From positions 1 through 42,407 of the forward strand of contig CALVOB010000034.1 of the NCBI GenBank assembly GCA_944350095.1: DNA of 42,407 nucleotides. The letters are read 5' to 3'. Within the stretch, counting starts at the first letter, position 1. Every line of letters starts with the position of its first letter. A model generated the notes under the pieces. That model worked only from the letters and a program-made list of their open reading frames with translations. It was not told where the DNA came from and made no database searches. A program made the position numbers and the translations under genes. This stretch comes from an uncultured Clostridia bacterium. GTDB lineage: Bacteria; Bacillota; Clostridia; Christensenellales; UBA1242. This document shows positions 26,722 through 35,241 of this stretch, one piece after another.

Positions 26722-26750
26722 ACTCTATCAAATTTTACACTATTTGTCAA
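26722..26750 (-). promoter_or_regulatory. Promoter giving a leaderless mRNA for the 216-aa gene
   Basis: TTGACA (26745-26750) and TAGAGT (26722-26727) are 17 bp apart. The six bases AAATTT separate the -10 box from the ATG at 26715. Confidence 0.7.
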
Positions 26751-26752
26751 TA

Positions 26753-27787
26753 TTAAAGTAATAACATAGCATCACCAAAGCTAAAAAAACGATATTTTTC
26801 TTTGACTGCTAAATTATATAAATTTAAAGTTTCCTCCACCCCACAAAATGCTGAAACAAGCATAATAAGCGTAGATTCTGGTAAATGGAAATTAGTAATT
26901 AAATGGTCTACAGCTTTAAATTTGTATGGCGGATAAATAAAGATTTTTGTTTCTCCAAATGCTGGTTTTAAAATGCCGTTTTCGTCTGCACATGTTTCTA
27001 AAACTCTTACAGATGTAGTTCCAACTGCTACAATTTTCCCACCATTTTTTCTTGCTTCATTTATAATATTTGCATTTTCTTCGGTAAGTTTATAATATTC
27101 TGAATGCATATCATGTTTTAAAATGTCATCTTCTTTAACAGGTCTAAAAGTACCAAGCCCAACATGAAGTAAAACTTCAACTATTTTCACGCCTTTTTCC
27201 TTAATTTTTTCTAAAAGTTCTGGCGTAAAGTGAAGCCCAGCTGTTGGAGCTGCACTTGAACCATCTATTTTTGAATATACAGTTTGATATCTTTCCTTGT
27301 TTTCAAGTCTTTTTCTTATATAAGGTGGAAGTGGTGTTTCACCAATTTCAGCTAAAATTTCTTCAAAATGTCCATCATAAACAAATTCGATATCACATTC
27401 ACCATATTCATATTTTTGTTTAATTATACAAGCAAGTTTATTAGAAAAAATAACCTTTGTTCCAACCTTTAATCTTTTAAATGGTCTAGCTATTGCTTTC
27501 CAATTTTTTAAATCTGTTCTTTTTTGAAGTAATATTTCAATATTAGCACCTGTTTCTTCTTTTTTTCCATAAAGTCTAGCAGGTAAAACTCTGGAATTGT
27601 TTACTACTAGCACATCGCCTTTATTTAAGAAATCTATCAAATTGTAAAAATGTTTATGAGATATTTCCTTAGTACTTCTATCATAAATTAAAAGTCTTGA
27701 AGAATCCCTAGGTTCCAATGGTGTTTGTGCAATTAATTCCTCTGGAAGATAATAGTTATAAGTGCTTCTTTTTGTATAATCAATCAT
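26753..27787 (-). CDS. queA: S-adenosylmethionine:tRNA ribosyltransferase-isomerase
   Basis: A 344-aa enzyme that transfers ribose from SAM to preQ1-34 to form epoxyqueuosine. Family motifs are [22 protein letters not shown] at the start, [25 protein letters not shown] and [16 protein letters not shown]. The length is normal. The start codon overlaps the ruvB stop with GGAG a little upstream, so it is the last gene of the ruv group. Together with tgt it indicates queuosine or precursor modification. Confidence 0.97.
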   Translation of the reverse strand: MIDYTKRSTYNYYLPEELIAQTPLEPRDSSRLLIYDRSTKEISHKHFYNLIDFLNKGDVLVVNNSRVLPARLYGKKEETGANIEILLQKRTDLKNWKAIARPFKRLKVGTKVIFSNKLACIIKQKYEYGECDIEFVYDGHFEEILAEIGETPLPPYIRKRLENKERYQTVYSKIDGSSAAPTAGLHFTPELLEKIKEKGVKIVEVLLHVGLGTFRPVKEDDILKHDMHSEYYKLTEENANIINEARKNGGKIVAVGTTSVRVLETCADENGILKPAFGETKIFIYPPYKFKAVDHLITNFHLPESTLIMLVSAFCGVEETLNLYNLAVKEKYRFFSFGDAMLLL

Positions 27788-28833
27788 TCAACATCTCCAC
27801 TTGTTTCATAAATAGATAAAGCATTTATTTGTGCTTTACTTAATGGTAAATTTAAATGCTCATAAGCACCCTTTAATGCAACGCGTCCGCGAGGAGTTCT
27901 AGCAATAAAGCCTAATTGTATTAAATATGGTTCATAAACATCTTCTATTGTTGTTGAATCTTCGCCCGTAGCAGATGCAAGAGTATCCAAGCCAACAGGC
28001 CCACCACCGAATTTATTTATTATATTTAAAAGAATTCTTCTATCAATATGGTCTAGCCCTAATTTATCTATCTCTAAAAGTTCAAGTGCTTTGTTAGTTA
28101 AATCCTTTGTAACTAGGCCATTGCCATAAACTTCTGCATAATCTCTAACACGCTTTAAAATTCTATTTGCTAAACGAGGAGTTCCCCTACTACGCCTTGC
28201 AATTTCTAGGCTTGCATCAGGCTCAATTTTTATGTTTAACACACTTGCAGAACGCTCTACAATCTCTTGAAGCTCTTTTTCGTTGTATAATTCAAGACGA
28301 CATAACACTCCAAAACGGTCACGAAGTGGCCCTGTTAACATTCCTGCCCTAGTTGTTGCACCTATAAGCGTAAAAGGTTGAATTTTTAGCCTCATGTTTT
28401 TAGCTGATGGACCTTTCCCAACTATAAAATCTAAAGCAAAATCTTCCATTGCAGGATATAAAATCTCTTCAACGGATTTATTAAGTCTATGAATTTCATC
28501 TATAAAAAGAACATCGTTTCTTTGAAGATTAGTAAGTATTGCAGCAAGGTCGGCAGCATGTTCTATTGCTGGACCTGATGTTATTTTAATTTGGCTACCA
28601 AGTTCATTTGCAATTATGTGAGAAAGTGTTGTTTTACCTAATCCCGGAGGCCCATATAATAAAACATGGTCTAATGCCTCCTTTCTTTTTTTTGCAGCTT
28701 GAATGTATATAGAAAGTTTTTCCTTAATTTTTTCTTGACCTACATATTCAAGCATACTTGTAGGACGCAAAGAATTTTCTATTTCTGCGTCTGTTAAGGA
28801 TTTAGAACTAGATATAAATCTGTTATTTTCCAT
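27784..28833 (-). CDS. ruvB: Holliday junction branch-migration ATPase RuvB
   Basis: A 349-aa AAA+ motor. Walker A is [10 protein letters not shown] (61-70), Walker B is [10 protein letters not shown], sensor 1 is [10 protein letters not shown] and the arginine finger region is GPLRDRFG. The winged-helix C-terminus contains [11 protein letters not shown]. It lies directly after ruvA with 1 bp between, in the order ruvC-ruvA-ruvB. The ribosome binding site is weak (GGGTAAG), so coupling to ruvA is likely. Confidence 0.98.
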   Translation of the reverse strand: MENNRFISSSKSLTDAEIENSLRPTSMLEYVGQEKIKEKLSIYIQAAKKRKEALDHVLLYGPPGLGKTTLSHIIANELGSQIKITSGPAIEHAADLAAILTNLQRNDVLFIDEIHRLNKSVEEILYPAMEDFALDFIVGKGPSAKNMRLKIQPFTLIGATTRAGMLTGPLRDRFGVLCRLELYNEKELQEIVERSASVLNIKIEPDASLEIARRSRGTPRLANRILKRVRDYAEVYGNGLVTKDLTNKALELLEIDKLGLDHIDRRILLNIINKFGGGPVGLDTLASATGEDSTTIEDVYEPYLIQLGFIARTPRGRVALKGAYEHLNLPLSKAQINALSIYETSGDVE

Positions 28834-28834
28834 A

Positions 28835-29425
28835 CTACTTACCCATATTTCTTAGAACACTTGCAATTATTTCTTCCGCTGTGCTATGTTCGTTTGCATT
28901 TTGTCTTGCAAGTCTAAGTGCTTCATTTTTTGAAAGACCTAATGAAATTAAAGCTTCACAAGCATCATCAAGTACATTTTCATCTATTTGTATAGCATTA
29001 TCTTCAATTAAAACTCCACCAACAGGTGTAAGTTTGTCTTTAAGTTCTAAACATACTCTTTCCGCCGTCTTTTTGCCTAAACCTTTAATTCTAGAAAGTG
29101 CTGTTGTATCTTCTTTTAAAATGCTAACAATTAAATCGGATATGTTCATTCCAGAAAGTATAGTTATTGCCATTTTAGGACCTACACCGCTAACAGATAT
29201 AAGTTTATAAAATAATTCGCGTTCGTCCACTGTAGTAAAACCAAATAAACTAAGCCCATCTTCCTTTACTTGCAAATATGTGTATATTTTACATTCTTCT
29301 CCTACAAGCGGAAGAGTAGCAAGGGTAGCCGTTGAAGTTTGAACTTCATAACCAAGACCATTGCAATTTATTACAATGCCATTTTCAGATTTTTCTTCTA
29401 TTGTTCCTGTGATAAAAGAAATCAT
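28835..29425 (-). CDS. ruvA: Holliday junction DNA-binding protein RuvA
   Basis: A 196-aa tetrameric junction-binding protein. An OB-fold N-terminus ([20 protein letters not shown]) is followed by two helix-hairpin-helix motifs ([18 protein letters not shown] and [22 protein letters not shown]) and a C-terminal UBA-like domain that contacts RuvB. The length is typical. AAGGAGAAAAT precedes the ATG. Confidence 0.97.
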   Translation of the reverse strand: MISFITGTIEEKSENGIVINCNGLGYEVQTSTATLATLPLVGEECKIYTYLQVKEDGLSLFGFTTVDERELFYKLISVSGVGPKMAITILSGMNISDLIVSILKEDTTALSRIKGLGKKTAERVCLELKDKLTPVGGVLIEDNAIQIDENVLDDACEALISLGLSKNEALRLARQNANEHSTAEEIIASVLRNMGK

Positions 29426-29434
29426 ATTTTCTCC

Positions 29435-29926
29435 TTAAATTTTGTTTGTGTTAAGAGCTGTGTTAATTTGACTATGACAAATAGCAATAGCTAGTGCATC
29501 TGCCGCATCATCTGGTTTTGGCACTTTTTCCAATCCTAAAAGAGTTTTAACCATATACTGAATTTGATACTTCTCAGCCCTACCAATTCCTGTTAATGCT
29601 TGTTTAACTTGAAGTGGCGTATATTCAAATACATTTTCACACAGCTTTCCGCAAATATGAACAATAACCCCTCTTGCCTCTGCAACAGGAATAATAGTTT
29701 TTTGATTTTTAAAGTAAAACAACTCTTCTATTGCTATTTGGTCTGGCTTATAAGTATCTATAATCTCCGTTAAACAATCTGCTATTATATTTAATCTAAC
29801 AGGCAATGTATCCTCTTTTGGCGTAGTTATAACACCATAATCTACAACTTTTAAATTATAGCCATCACTTTCTATAACACCATAACCTACTATCCCATAA
29901 CCGGGGTCTATACCTAAAATTCTCAA
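29435..29926 (-). CDS. ruvC: Holliday junction resolvase RuvC
   Basis: A 163-aa endonuclease that cuts the junction. The acidic active site is seen as GIDPGYG (D7), AIEELFY and DDAADALAIA; the residues GIGRAEKYQI and KVPKPDDAADA are typical. The start codon is TTG, with AGGATAAGG as ribosome binding site in the end of yebC. Confidence 0.97.
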   Translation of the reverse strand: MRILGIDPGYGIVGYGVIESDGYNLKVVDYGVITTPKEDTLPVRLNIIADCLTEIIDTYKPDQIAIEELFYFKNQKTIIPVAEARGVIVHICGKLCENVFEYTPLQVKQALTGIGRAEKYQIQYMVKTLLGLEKVPKPDDAADALAIAICHSQINTALNTNKI

Positions 29927-29935
29927 AGCCTTATC

Positions 29936-30655
29936 CTATTTAACATTATGATAAACATTTTGAACATCATCTAAATCTTCAAGAGCATCTATCATCTTTT
30001 CAAATTGTGTCTGCTTTGCTTCATCAAGTTCAACATACATATCTGGAACAAGTTCAACATCGTATTCGTTCACTTCAATTCCATTATTTTTTAAACTTTC
30101 TACAACGCTATTTAATTCATCAGAAGCAGTTTCAATAGTAAAACAATCTTCATCTTCAAGCACATCTTTTGCGCCTGCTTCTAATGCTTGCATTAATATT
30201 TCATCGCTATCCATTTTATCATTTTTTTCTAAAATTATTATTCCTTTTCTTTTAAAAAGATAGGAAACGCAACCGCTTGCTCCTAAACTTCCACCATGTT
30301 TATCAAAGGCATGACGAACATCACCAGCAGTTCTGTTTTTATTATCTGTTAAACATTCAACTATAACAGCAGAACCACCTACACCATAACCCTCATAAGT
30401 TGTATTTTCATAGTTTACATTAGAAAGCTCTCCTGTTGCCTTTTTTATTGCCCTTTGAATAGAATCGTTTGGCATATTGTTCTGTTTAGCTTTTGCAATT
30501 ATATCGCGAAGCTTAGAATTAGAAACAGGGTCTGCTCCTCCCGTTTTAACTACTACTGCTATTTCTCTACCTATTTTTGTAAAGATTTTTCCTCTTTCGG
30601 CATCACTTTTTCCTTTTCTTGCTTGTATATTGTGCCATTTACTATGACCTGACAT
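29936..30655 (-). CDS. yebC: YebC/PmpR-family protein (TACO1-like)
   Basis: A 239-aa three-domain protein beginning MSGHSKWHNIQARKGKSDAERGKIF with the conserved GYGVGGSAVIVECLTDNKNRTAGDVRHAF. Members have been described as transcription regulators and, more recently, as helpers of translation through proline stretches. The classical setting before ruvC is kept. AAGGAGTTAAATTT precedes the ATG. Confidence 0.97.
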   Translation of the reverse strand: MSGHSKWHNIQARKGKSDAERGKIFTKIGREIAVVVKTGGADPVSNSKLRDIIAKAKQNNMPNDSIQRAIKKATGELSNVNYENTTYEGYGVGGSAVIVECLTDNKNRTAGDVRHAFDKHGGSLGASGCVSYLFKRKGIIILEKNDKMDSDEILMQALEAGAKDVLEDEDCFTIETASDELNSVVESLKNNGIEVNEYDVELVPDMYVELDEAKQTQFEKMIDALEDLDDVQNVYHNVK

Positions 30656-30659
30656 AAAT

Positions 30660-31376
30660 TTAACTCCTTGAATAAATTTGATACATAATTATGCTTCCCG
30701 CTACGGAAGCATTTAAGCTTTCAAGTCCATTTGCCATTGGTATGGAAACAGACTTATTGCATACTTTTTTTAGTTCTTCGCTTACACCATTCCCCTCATT
30801 TCCAACCACAATGCCAATATTTTTTGGAAAAGTTATTTTATAAATATTTTCTCCATACATATCAGCGTAGCACATATGTAAGCCAAAACACATGTTTAAA
30901 AATTCATTTTTAGTACATTCAAAAATGTTGAGCTTGAAAATTGCTCCCATTGAACTTCTTACTACTTTATCACTTGCAACTTTTACACAGTTAATAAGGT
31001 AAACATCTTTAAAATTTGCCCCTAGTGCAGAACGAAGAAGTGTTCCAACATTTCCAGGGTCTTGAAGCTCGTCTAAAACTAAAAAATTCGATTTTGGAAC
31101 ACTAAGAGGCTTTTTTTCAACCTTTAATATCCCTATTAATCCTTGCGAATTTACTGTTTGAGAAAATGTTTTAAAAATTTCCTCAGAAACTAAAACATTT
31201 TCTCCCCCATAGTCCGTTTTACCAGCATAATTTTCTTTAATAATTAAGTATTCAATTTTATAACCAGCTTTAACTGCCTCTGATATTAGTTTTGGATTAT
31301 CTAAAAACATAAAGCTTTTATCCTTTAAAAGCCTTTTTAATAGTTTTATCTTTTCATTTTGTACAGAGGTAATCAT
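30660..31376 (-). CDS. SpoU/TrmH-family RNA 2'-O-methyltransferase
   Basis: A 238-aa knotted methyltransferase. An N-terminal substrate-binding part (MITSVQNEKIKLLKRLLKDK) precedes the SPOUT core: motif 1 VLDELQDPGNVGTLLRSALG, motif 2 GIVVGNEGNGVSEEL and motif 3 IPMANGLESLNASVAGSII. It probably methylates rRNA or tRNA, but the target cannot be told. No ribosome binding site is present: a TTGCAA/TATAAT promoter ends 6 nt before the ATG, predicting a leaderless mRNA heading the yebC-ruvCAB-queA operon. Confidence 0.92.
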   Translation of the reverse strand: MITSVQNEKIKLLKRLLKDKSFMFLDNPKLISEAVKAGYKIEYLIIKENYAGKTDYGGENVLVSEEIFKTFSQTVNSQGLIGILKVEKKPLSVPKSNFLVLDELQDPGNVGTLLRSALGANFKDVYLINCVKVASDKVVRSSMGAIFKLNIFECTKNEFLNMCFGLHMCYADMYGENIYKITFPKNIGIVVGNEGNGVSEELKKVCNKSVSIPMANGLESLNASVAGSIIMYQIYSRS

Positions 31377-31382
31377 AGCATT

Positions 31383-31411
31383 ATTATAAATATATTTAAA
31401 AATTTTTGCAA
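31383..31411 (-). promoter_or_regulatory. Promoter giving a leaderless SpoU-gene mRNA
   Basis: TTGCAA (31406-31411) and TATAAT (31383-31388) are 17 bp apart. The six bases AATGCT separate the -10 box from the ATG at 31376. Confidence 0.75.
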
Positions 31412-31432
31412 CCTTTTAAGCTAGGCTTTAAA

Positions 31433-31456
31433 AAAACTTATCCGAAGATAAGTTTT
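31433..31456 (-). terminator. Terminator of the infC-rpmI-rplT operon
   Basis: A 10-bp perfect stem (AAAACTTATC, 4-nt TTCG loop, GATAAGTTTT on the minus strand) is followed by TTTT, about 50 bp after rplT. Confidence 0.85.
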
Positions 31457-31506
31457 AAAAACTTTAAATTGAAAAATATTAACTAATTAATATTATATTA
31501 TATAGA

Positions 31507-31860
31507 CTAAGCAATAGCTTTTTTTGCTGTTTCTACAAGTTCACTAAAAGCTTTTTCATCACGAGCAGCAAGGTCTGCTAAAACTTTTCTATTTAAATTT
31601 ATATTAGACTTTTTTAAACCAAACATAAATTTACTATAAGAAATTCCGTTTAATTTGCAAGCAGCTGAAATTCTTGTAATCCAAAGACTTCTAAAATTTC
31701 TCTTTCTTTGTTTTCTTCCAATATAAGCATATTGTCCGCTCTTCATAACTTGTTGACGAGCTACTCTGTATAGCTTACTTTTAGATCCGCGATAGCCTTT
31801 TGCTTGTTTTAAAATGGCTCTGCGTTTTTTAAGTGCTGTAACTGATCTTTTAATTCTCAT
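31507..31860 (-). CDS. rplT: 50S ribosomal protein L20
   Basis: A 117-aa primary rRNA-binding protein, beginning MRIKRSVTALKKRRAILKQAKGYRG with the conserved YAYIGRKQRKRNFRSLWI and ISYSKFMFGLKKSNI. In Bacillota it also represses its own operon by binding the infC leader. AAGGAGAGAGAAT precedes the ATG. It is the last gene of the operon. Confidence 0.98.
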   Translation of the reverse strand: MRIKRSVTALKKRRAILKQAKGYRGSKSKLYRVARQQVMKSGQYAYIGRKQRKRNFRSLWITRISAACKLNGISYSKFMFGLKKSNINLNRKVLADLAARDEKAFSELVETAKKAIA

Positions 31861-31874
31861 ATTCTCTCTCCTTA

Positions 31875-32069
31875 TTAACCTTGAACCATCTTTTTGATGT
31901 TCTTAGCTTGCTTTCCTGTAAGGTAAGCACCTTTTCTTAATTTTCTTTTTCTTGATGGACTTTTTTCTGTTAAAAAGTGTCCGCGGTCTGTTTTAGCTAT
32001 TTTAACTTTGCCATTAGAGTTTATTTTAAAACGCTTTTTTGCTCCGCTATGTGATTTTAGTTTTGGCAT
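31875..32069 (-). CDS. rpmI: 50S ribosomal protein L35
   Basis: A 64-aa basic ribosomal protein with the family start MPKLKSHSGAKKRFKINSNG and the end GAYLTGKQAKNIKKMVQG. It lies between infC and rplT in the standard order, with short gaps and a GGAG ribosome binding site. Confidence 0.98.
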   Translation of the reverse strand: MPKLKSHSGAKKRFKINSNGKVKIAKTDRGHFLTEKSPSRKRKLRKGAYLTGKQAKNIKKMVQG

Positions 32070-32081
32070 ATTCTTTCTCCT

Positions 32082-32591
32082 TTAATTCTTTTTAGGGTTT
32101 ACAATTAAGATAACATTTCTTCCAACAACTTCGGGTTCTTTATCGTAAGTTCCATTTGCTTCAAGCATTGAATAAAACTTTTTAACAACTTCAACTGCAT
32201 TTTGTTTATACGCTTGTTGTCTTCCTTTCATTCTAAGCACAACTTTAACTTTGTTGCCCTCTTGAAGAAAACGATTTCCGTGTTTTGCTTTTACTTCCAT
32301 ATCGTGAGTGTCTATGGTCATTGAAAGCTGAATTTCTTTTAACTCAGAAACTTTTTGATTTTTTCTAAGTTCCTTTTCTTTTTTGATGGAATCGAATTTA
32401 TATTTTCCATAATCCATTAGTTTACAAACTGCAGGATTTCCAGAATTTAACAAGGCTAAATCAAGACCTCGTTTGTCTGCTTCATTTAAAGCTTCTTCTA
32501 AACTCATAATTCCAAGTTGCTCCCCTGTTTCAGCAACAAGCCTTACGCTGTCAGCACGAATTTGTTCGTTTATAAGTAGTTCCTTAAAAAT
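32082..32591 (-). CDS. infC: Translation initiation factor IF-3
   Basis: IF-3 prevents premature subunit joining and checks initiator codons. The protein has KELLINEQIRADSVRLV, GLDLALLNSGNPAVCKLMDYGKYKFD, the linker and a C-terminal domain with MKGRQQAYKQNAVEVV. The ATT at 32589-32591 is chosen as start: AAGGGGG lies 8 nt upstream, homology begins there, and the in-frame ATG 17 codons upstream would run through the attenuator hairpin. A rare ATT start fits the known IF-3 autoregulation in other bacteria. The product is about 170 aa. Confidence 0.93.
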   Translation of the reverse strand: MFKELLINEQIRADSVRLVAETGEQLGIMSLEEALNEADKRGLDLALLNSGNPAVCKLMDYGKYKFDSIKKEKELRKNQKVSELKEIQLSMTIDTHDMEVKAKHGNRFLQEGNKVKVVLRMKGRQQAYKQNAVEVVKKFYSMLEANGTYDKEPEVVGRNVILIVNPKKN

Positions 32592-32716
32592 GTTTTTATC
32601 CCCCTTACATAAAAAATTGGTGAAAGCATAAAGCCCCACCAAATTTTGATAACAAAATTTTTAAAACCTAATCTAAGCTCTGCTTGACTGGTGAGAAGTG
32701 GTCTTCTGCTTTTACG
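32592..32716 (-). promoter_or_regulatory. L20-type attenuator leader of infC
   Basis: A leader of about 125 nt contains the pattern AGAAGACCACTTCTCACCAG and then a hairpin TTGGTG/CACCAA (32617-32642) followed by six T residues just before the infC ribosome binding site. This arrangement matches the L20 leader, in which L20 promotes termination. The call is from position, gene order and terminator; I cannot fold it here. Confidence 0.7.
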
Positions 32717-32722
32717 AGCAAA

Positions 32723-32751
32723 ATAATAGCATAAACATTTCACGCTGTCAA
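32723..32751 (-). promoter_or_regulatory. Promoter of infC-rpmI-rplT
   Basis: TTGACA (32746-32751) and TATTAT (32723-32728) are exactly 17 bp apart, a near-perfect consensus suited to a ribosomal protein operon. Confidence 0.85.
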
Positions 32752-32780
32752 GCATTTTAAAAAAATATTTAAAAAATTAT

Positions 32781-33161
32781 TTATTTCTTTTGAAACTTTC
32801 CATCTTTTTTGTATACAACAAAATTAGAATCTGAATTTTCGCTAAGTTCTTTAACACGCTTTAAAGCTTCTTCTTTTGTTTCACGACTATCTATAATTCT
32901 TTTAGCACCGTCTTTTTTTATGTTCCAAACCTTAGTTTCCTTATTATAAATAACTCTGTAAACAGATTTTCTGTTTTTTTCTTCCTTTTCCACTTTTTCC
33001 GCTTCCTTTGTTTTCTCTTCGTTATCTATTTTTGTTTCTTTCTTTTCTGACTTTTTAAGCTCTTTTTTAGTTTCAGTAGTACTTTCTACTGTAACTAAGC
33101 TACCTTCTTCCTTTGTTTCTACTTTTTTATCTTCTTTTTTCTTACGCTTGAAAAAACACAT
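32781..33161 (-). CDS. DUF2188 domain protein with charged N-terminal region
   Basis: A 126-aa protein. Residues 1-65 are almost entirely Lys, Glu, Thr and Ser and likely disordered. Residues 66-126 (YRVIYNKETKVWNIKKDGAKRII, then ETKEEALKRVKELSEN, then FVVYKKDGKFQ) match the small DUF2188/YegP-like fold. The function is unknown. AAAGGAGAAATTT precedes the ATG and it has its own promoter overlapping the thrS end. No terminator is seen before the infC promoter. Confidence 0.8.
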   Translation of the reverse strand: MCFFKRKKKEDKKVETKEEGSLVTVESTTETKKELKKSEKKETKIDNEEKTKEAEKVEKEEKNRKSVYRVIYNKETKVWNIKKDGAKRIIDSRETKEEALKRVKELSENSDSNFVVYKKDGKFQKK

Positions 33162-33184
33162 AAATTTCTCCTTTAAACAGAATT

Positions 33185-33213
33185 ATTTTAACATACTTTT
33201 AAAAAGTTTTCAA
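33185..33213 (-). promoter_or_regulatory. Promoter of the DUF2188 gene
   Basis: TTGAAA (33208-33213) and TAAAAT (33185-33190) are 17 bp apart, in the short gap after thrS. Confidence 0.65.
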
Positions 33214-33215
33214 CA

Positions 33216-34964
33216 TTAATTTAAAACTTTATTATCAATTTCTTTTTTAATTCTAGCAATAAAATCTTCAAGTTTAAGCCCGCTTACATTTTCATTTCTT
33301 CTGCCTCTTAATGAAATTGTATTAGACTTAATTTCCTCTTCACCAATTATTATCATATAAGGAATTTTCATAGAAGATGCACTTCTAATTTTATAGCCTA
33401 TCTTTTCATCTCTGTCATCAATTTCAACTCTAATTTTATTCTTTTCAAGTTCAGCTTTAATCTCTTTACATTTATCTATAAATTTTTCGCTAATTGGAAG
33501 TATTTTAACTTGAACAGGAGAAAGCCAAACAGGAAAAGCACCTGCAAAATTTTCTGTAATAATACCAAAAAATCTATCAATTGAACCATAAATAACCCTA
33601 TGAATCATTACAGGTTCTTTCTTTTCCCCATTTTCATCTATATATTCAAGATTAAATCTCTTTGGAAGTTGCATATCTAGTTGTATAGTTCCACATTGCC
33701 ATGTTCTTCCTATTGCGTCTTTAATATGAATGTCAATTTTTGGACCATAGAATGCTCCATCACCCTCATTTATATAATATTCTCTTCCTATGTGGTCAAG
33801 AGCATTTTTTAAACCTGTTTCAGCGATTTCCCAATCTTTTACATCGCCTATATGATTTTCTGGCATTGTAGAAAGTTCAAGATGATACGTTAAACCAAAC
33901 ACGCTATATATATCATCGACAAGACTTAAAACATTTTTAATTTCATTTTCAATTTGAGATGGTAACATAAATATATGTGCATCATCTTGTGTGAAACATC
34001 TAACTCTGAATAAACCATGTAAAGTTCCACTTGCTTCATGGCGATGTACTTTTCCTAACTCACCCACTCTTAAAGGTAAGTCTTTATACGAATGAACATT
34101 TTCTTTATAATAAAGCATTCCACCAGGACAATTCATTGGCTTTATAGCAAATTCTTCTTCATCAACTTTAAATGTGTACATATTTTGTTTGTAATGGTCC
34201 CAATGTCCAGAAATTTCCCAAAGTTTTCTATTCATGGCAATAGGAGTTTCTATTTCAACATATCCTGCTTTTTGATGCTTTTCTCTCCAAAAAGATATCA
34301 ATTCATTTTTTATTATCATACCATTTGGTTCATAGAAAGGCATACCTTTTGCATAATCTGATATAAAATATAAACCTAATTCTTTTCCTAGCTTTCTATG
34401 ATCTCTTTTAGCTGCCTCTTCAAGCATGTGCAAATGATCTTTTAAATTTTGTTTATCAGCAAAGCCTAAAACATAAACTCTTTGCATCATCTTATTTTTT
34501 TCATTTCCTCTCCAATAAGCCCCAGATACTCTATTTATTTTAAAAGCAAAATTTCTTAAAAATTTTGTGTTCTCTACATGAGGTCCTTTACATAGGTCTG
34601 TAAATTTATCTCCAAGTTCATAGATTGAAATTTCTTCATTTTCTGGTAAATCATTTATAAGTTCAACTTTGTATGGTTGATTTTTAAACATATCTAATGC
34701 TTCTTTCTTTGATATAACTTTTTTTGTCATATCAAGATTTTGAGAAATAATTTCTTTCATTTTTTCTTCAATTTTAGTAAAGTCGTCTGGCAAAATACTT
34801 TTATCTAAATCAAAGTCATAATAAAAGCCATTTTCAATAGCAGGACCAATACCAAATTTAACTTTATCGCCGTAAATTTGCTTAATTGCACCAGCAAGCA
34901 CATGTGCCATTGTATGACGCATTTTTAATTCTAATTCTTGTTTTTCATCTCTAATTTTTTCCAT
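33216..34964 (-). CDS. thrS: Threonine-tRNA ligase
   Basis: A 582-aa class II synthetase. It begins directly with the editing domain (MRHTMAHVLAGAIKQIYG) and lacks the N-terminal TGS domain of the longer family members of about 640 aa. The catalytic core shows NCPGGMLYYKENVHSYKDLPLR, HRHEASGTLHGLFRVRCFTQDDAHIF and YGPKIDIHIKDAIGRTWQCGTIQLD; the anticodon-binding domain ends the protein. AAAAAGGAGATAAAAA precedes the ATG. Expression is controlled by a T-box. Confidence 0.97.
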   Translation of the reverse strand: MEKIRDEKQELELKMRHTMAHVLAGAIKQIYGDKVKFGIGPAIENGFYYDFDLDKSILPDDFTKIEEKMKEIISQNLDMTKKVISKKEALDMFKNQPYKVELINDLPENEEISIYELGDKFTDLCKGPHVENTKFLRNFAFKINRVSGAYWRGNEKNKMMQRVYVLGFADKQNLKDHLHMLEEAAKRDHRKLGKELGLYFISDYAKGMPFYEPNGMIIKNELISFWREKHQKAGYVEIETPIAMNRKLWEISGHWDHYKQNMYTFKVDEEEFAIKPMNCPGGMLYYKENVHSYKDLPLRVGELGKVHRHEASGTLHGLFRVRCFTQDDAHIFMLPSQIENEIKNVLSLVDDIYSVFGLTYHLELSTMPENHIGDVKDWEIAETGLKNALDHIGREYYINEGDGAFYGPKIDIHIKDAIGRTWQCGTIQLDMQLPKRFNLEYIDENGEKKEPVMIHRVIYGSIDRFFGIITENFAGAFPVWLSPVQVKILPISEKFIDKCKEIKAELEKNKIRVEIDDRDEKIGYKIRSASSMKIPYMIIIGEEEIKSNTISLRGRRNENVSGLKLEDFIARIKKEIDNKVLN

Positions 34965-34983
34965 TTTTTATCTCCTTTTTGGG

Positions 34984-35206
34984 CTTTTTAAAATAAAAAA
35001 GCCCCTAAAACTATTTTAGTTTTAAGGACGAAAATTTCTTTCCGCGGTTCCACCTTAATTGCAATTTCTTGCCACTTTAAAGTATTCTCACAGAAGCAAA
35101 AGTGGTTTCGGATTTTCCTAGAAGTTACACGGCTTCCAGCCACGACCGTGATTCTCTTTAACCCTAGCTTGAAAATTCTACTTGTCTTTCGCTTTTTTAT
35201 CTGCTT
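34984..35206 (-). promoter_or_regulatory. Threonine T-box riboswitch of thrS
   Basis: The T-box sequence AAGGTGGAACCGCGG (35042-35056) is followed by a terminator stem (CCTTAAAACTA and TAGTTTTAGG, 35004-35027) with a long T run. Upstream is a stem I with AGAGA, an apical CACGG/GCCGTG arm, and CGAAACCACT, in which ACC (35104-35106) sits as the specifier codon for threonine. Uncharged tRNA-Thr would be read here to allow thrS transcription. Confidence 0.92.
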
Positions 35207-35212
35207 GATGGC

Positions 35213-35241
35213 ATTTTAGCATTATAAAAATCTTTTGTCAA
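35213..35241 (-). promoter_or_regulatory. Promoter of the thrS T-box transcript
   Basis: TTGACA (35236-35241) and TAAAAT (35213-35218) are exactly 17 bp apart. The -35 box lies in the last codons of ytxC. Confidence 0.8.

Noticed and set aside
32570-32755. 61-aa minus-strand ORF across the infC leader
   Set aside because: It crosses the promoter -10 region and the attenuator hairpin, so it is better explained as regulatory leader sequence.
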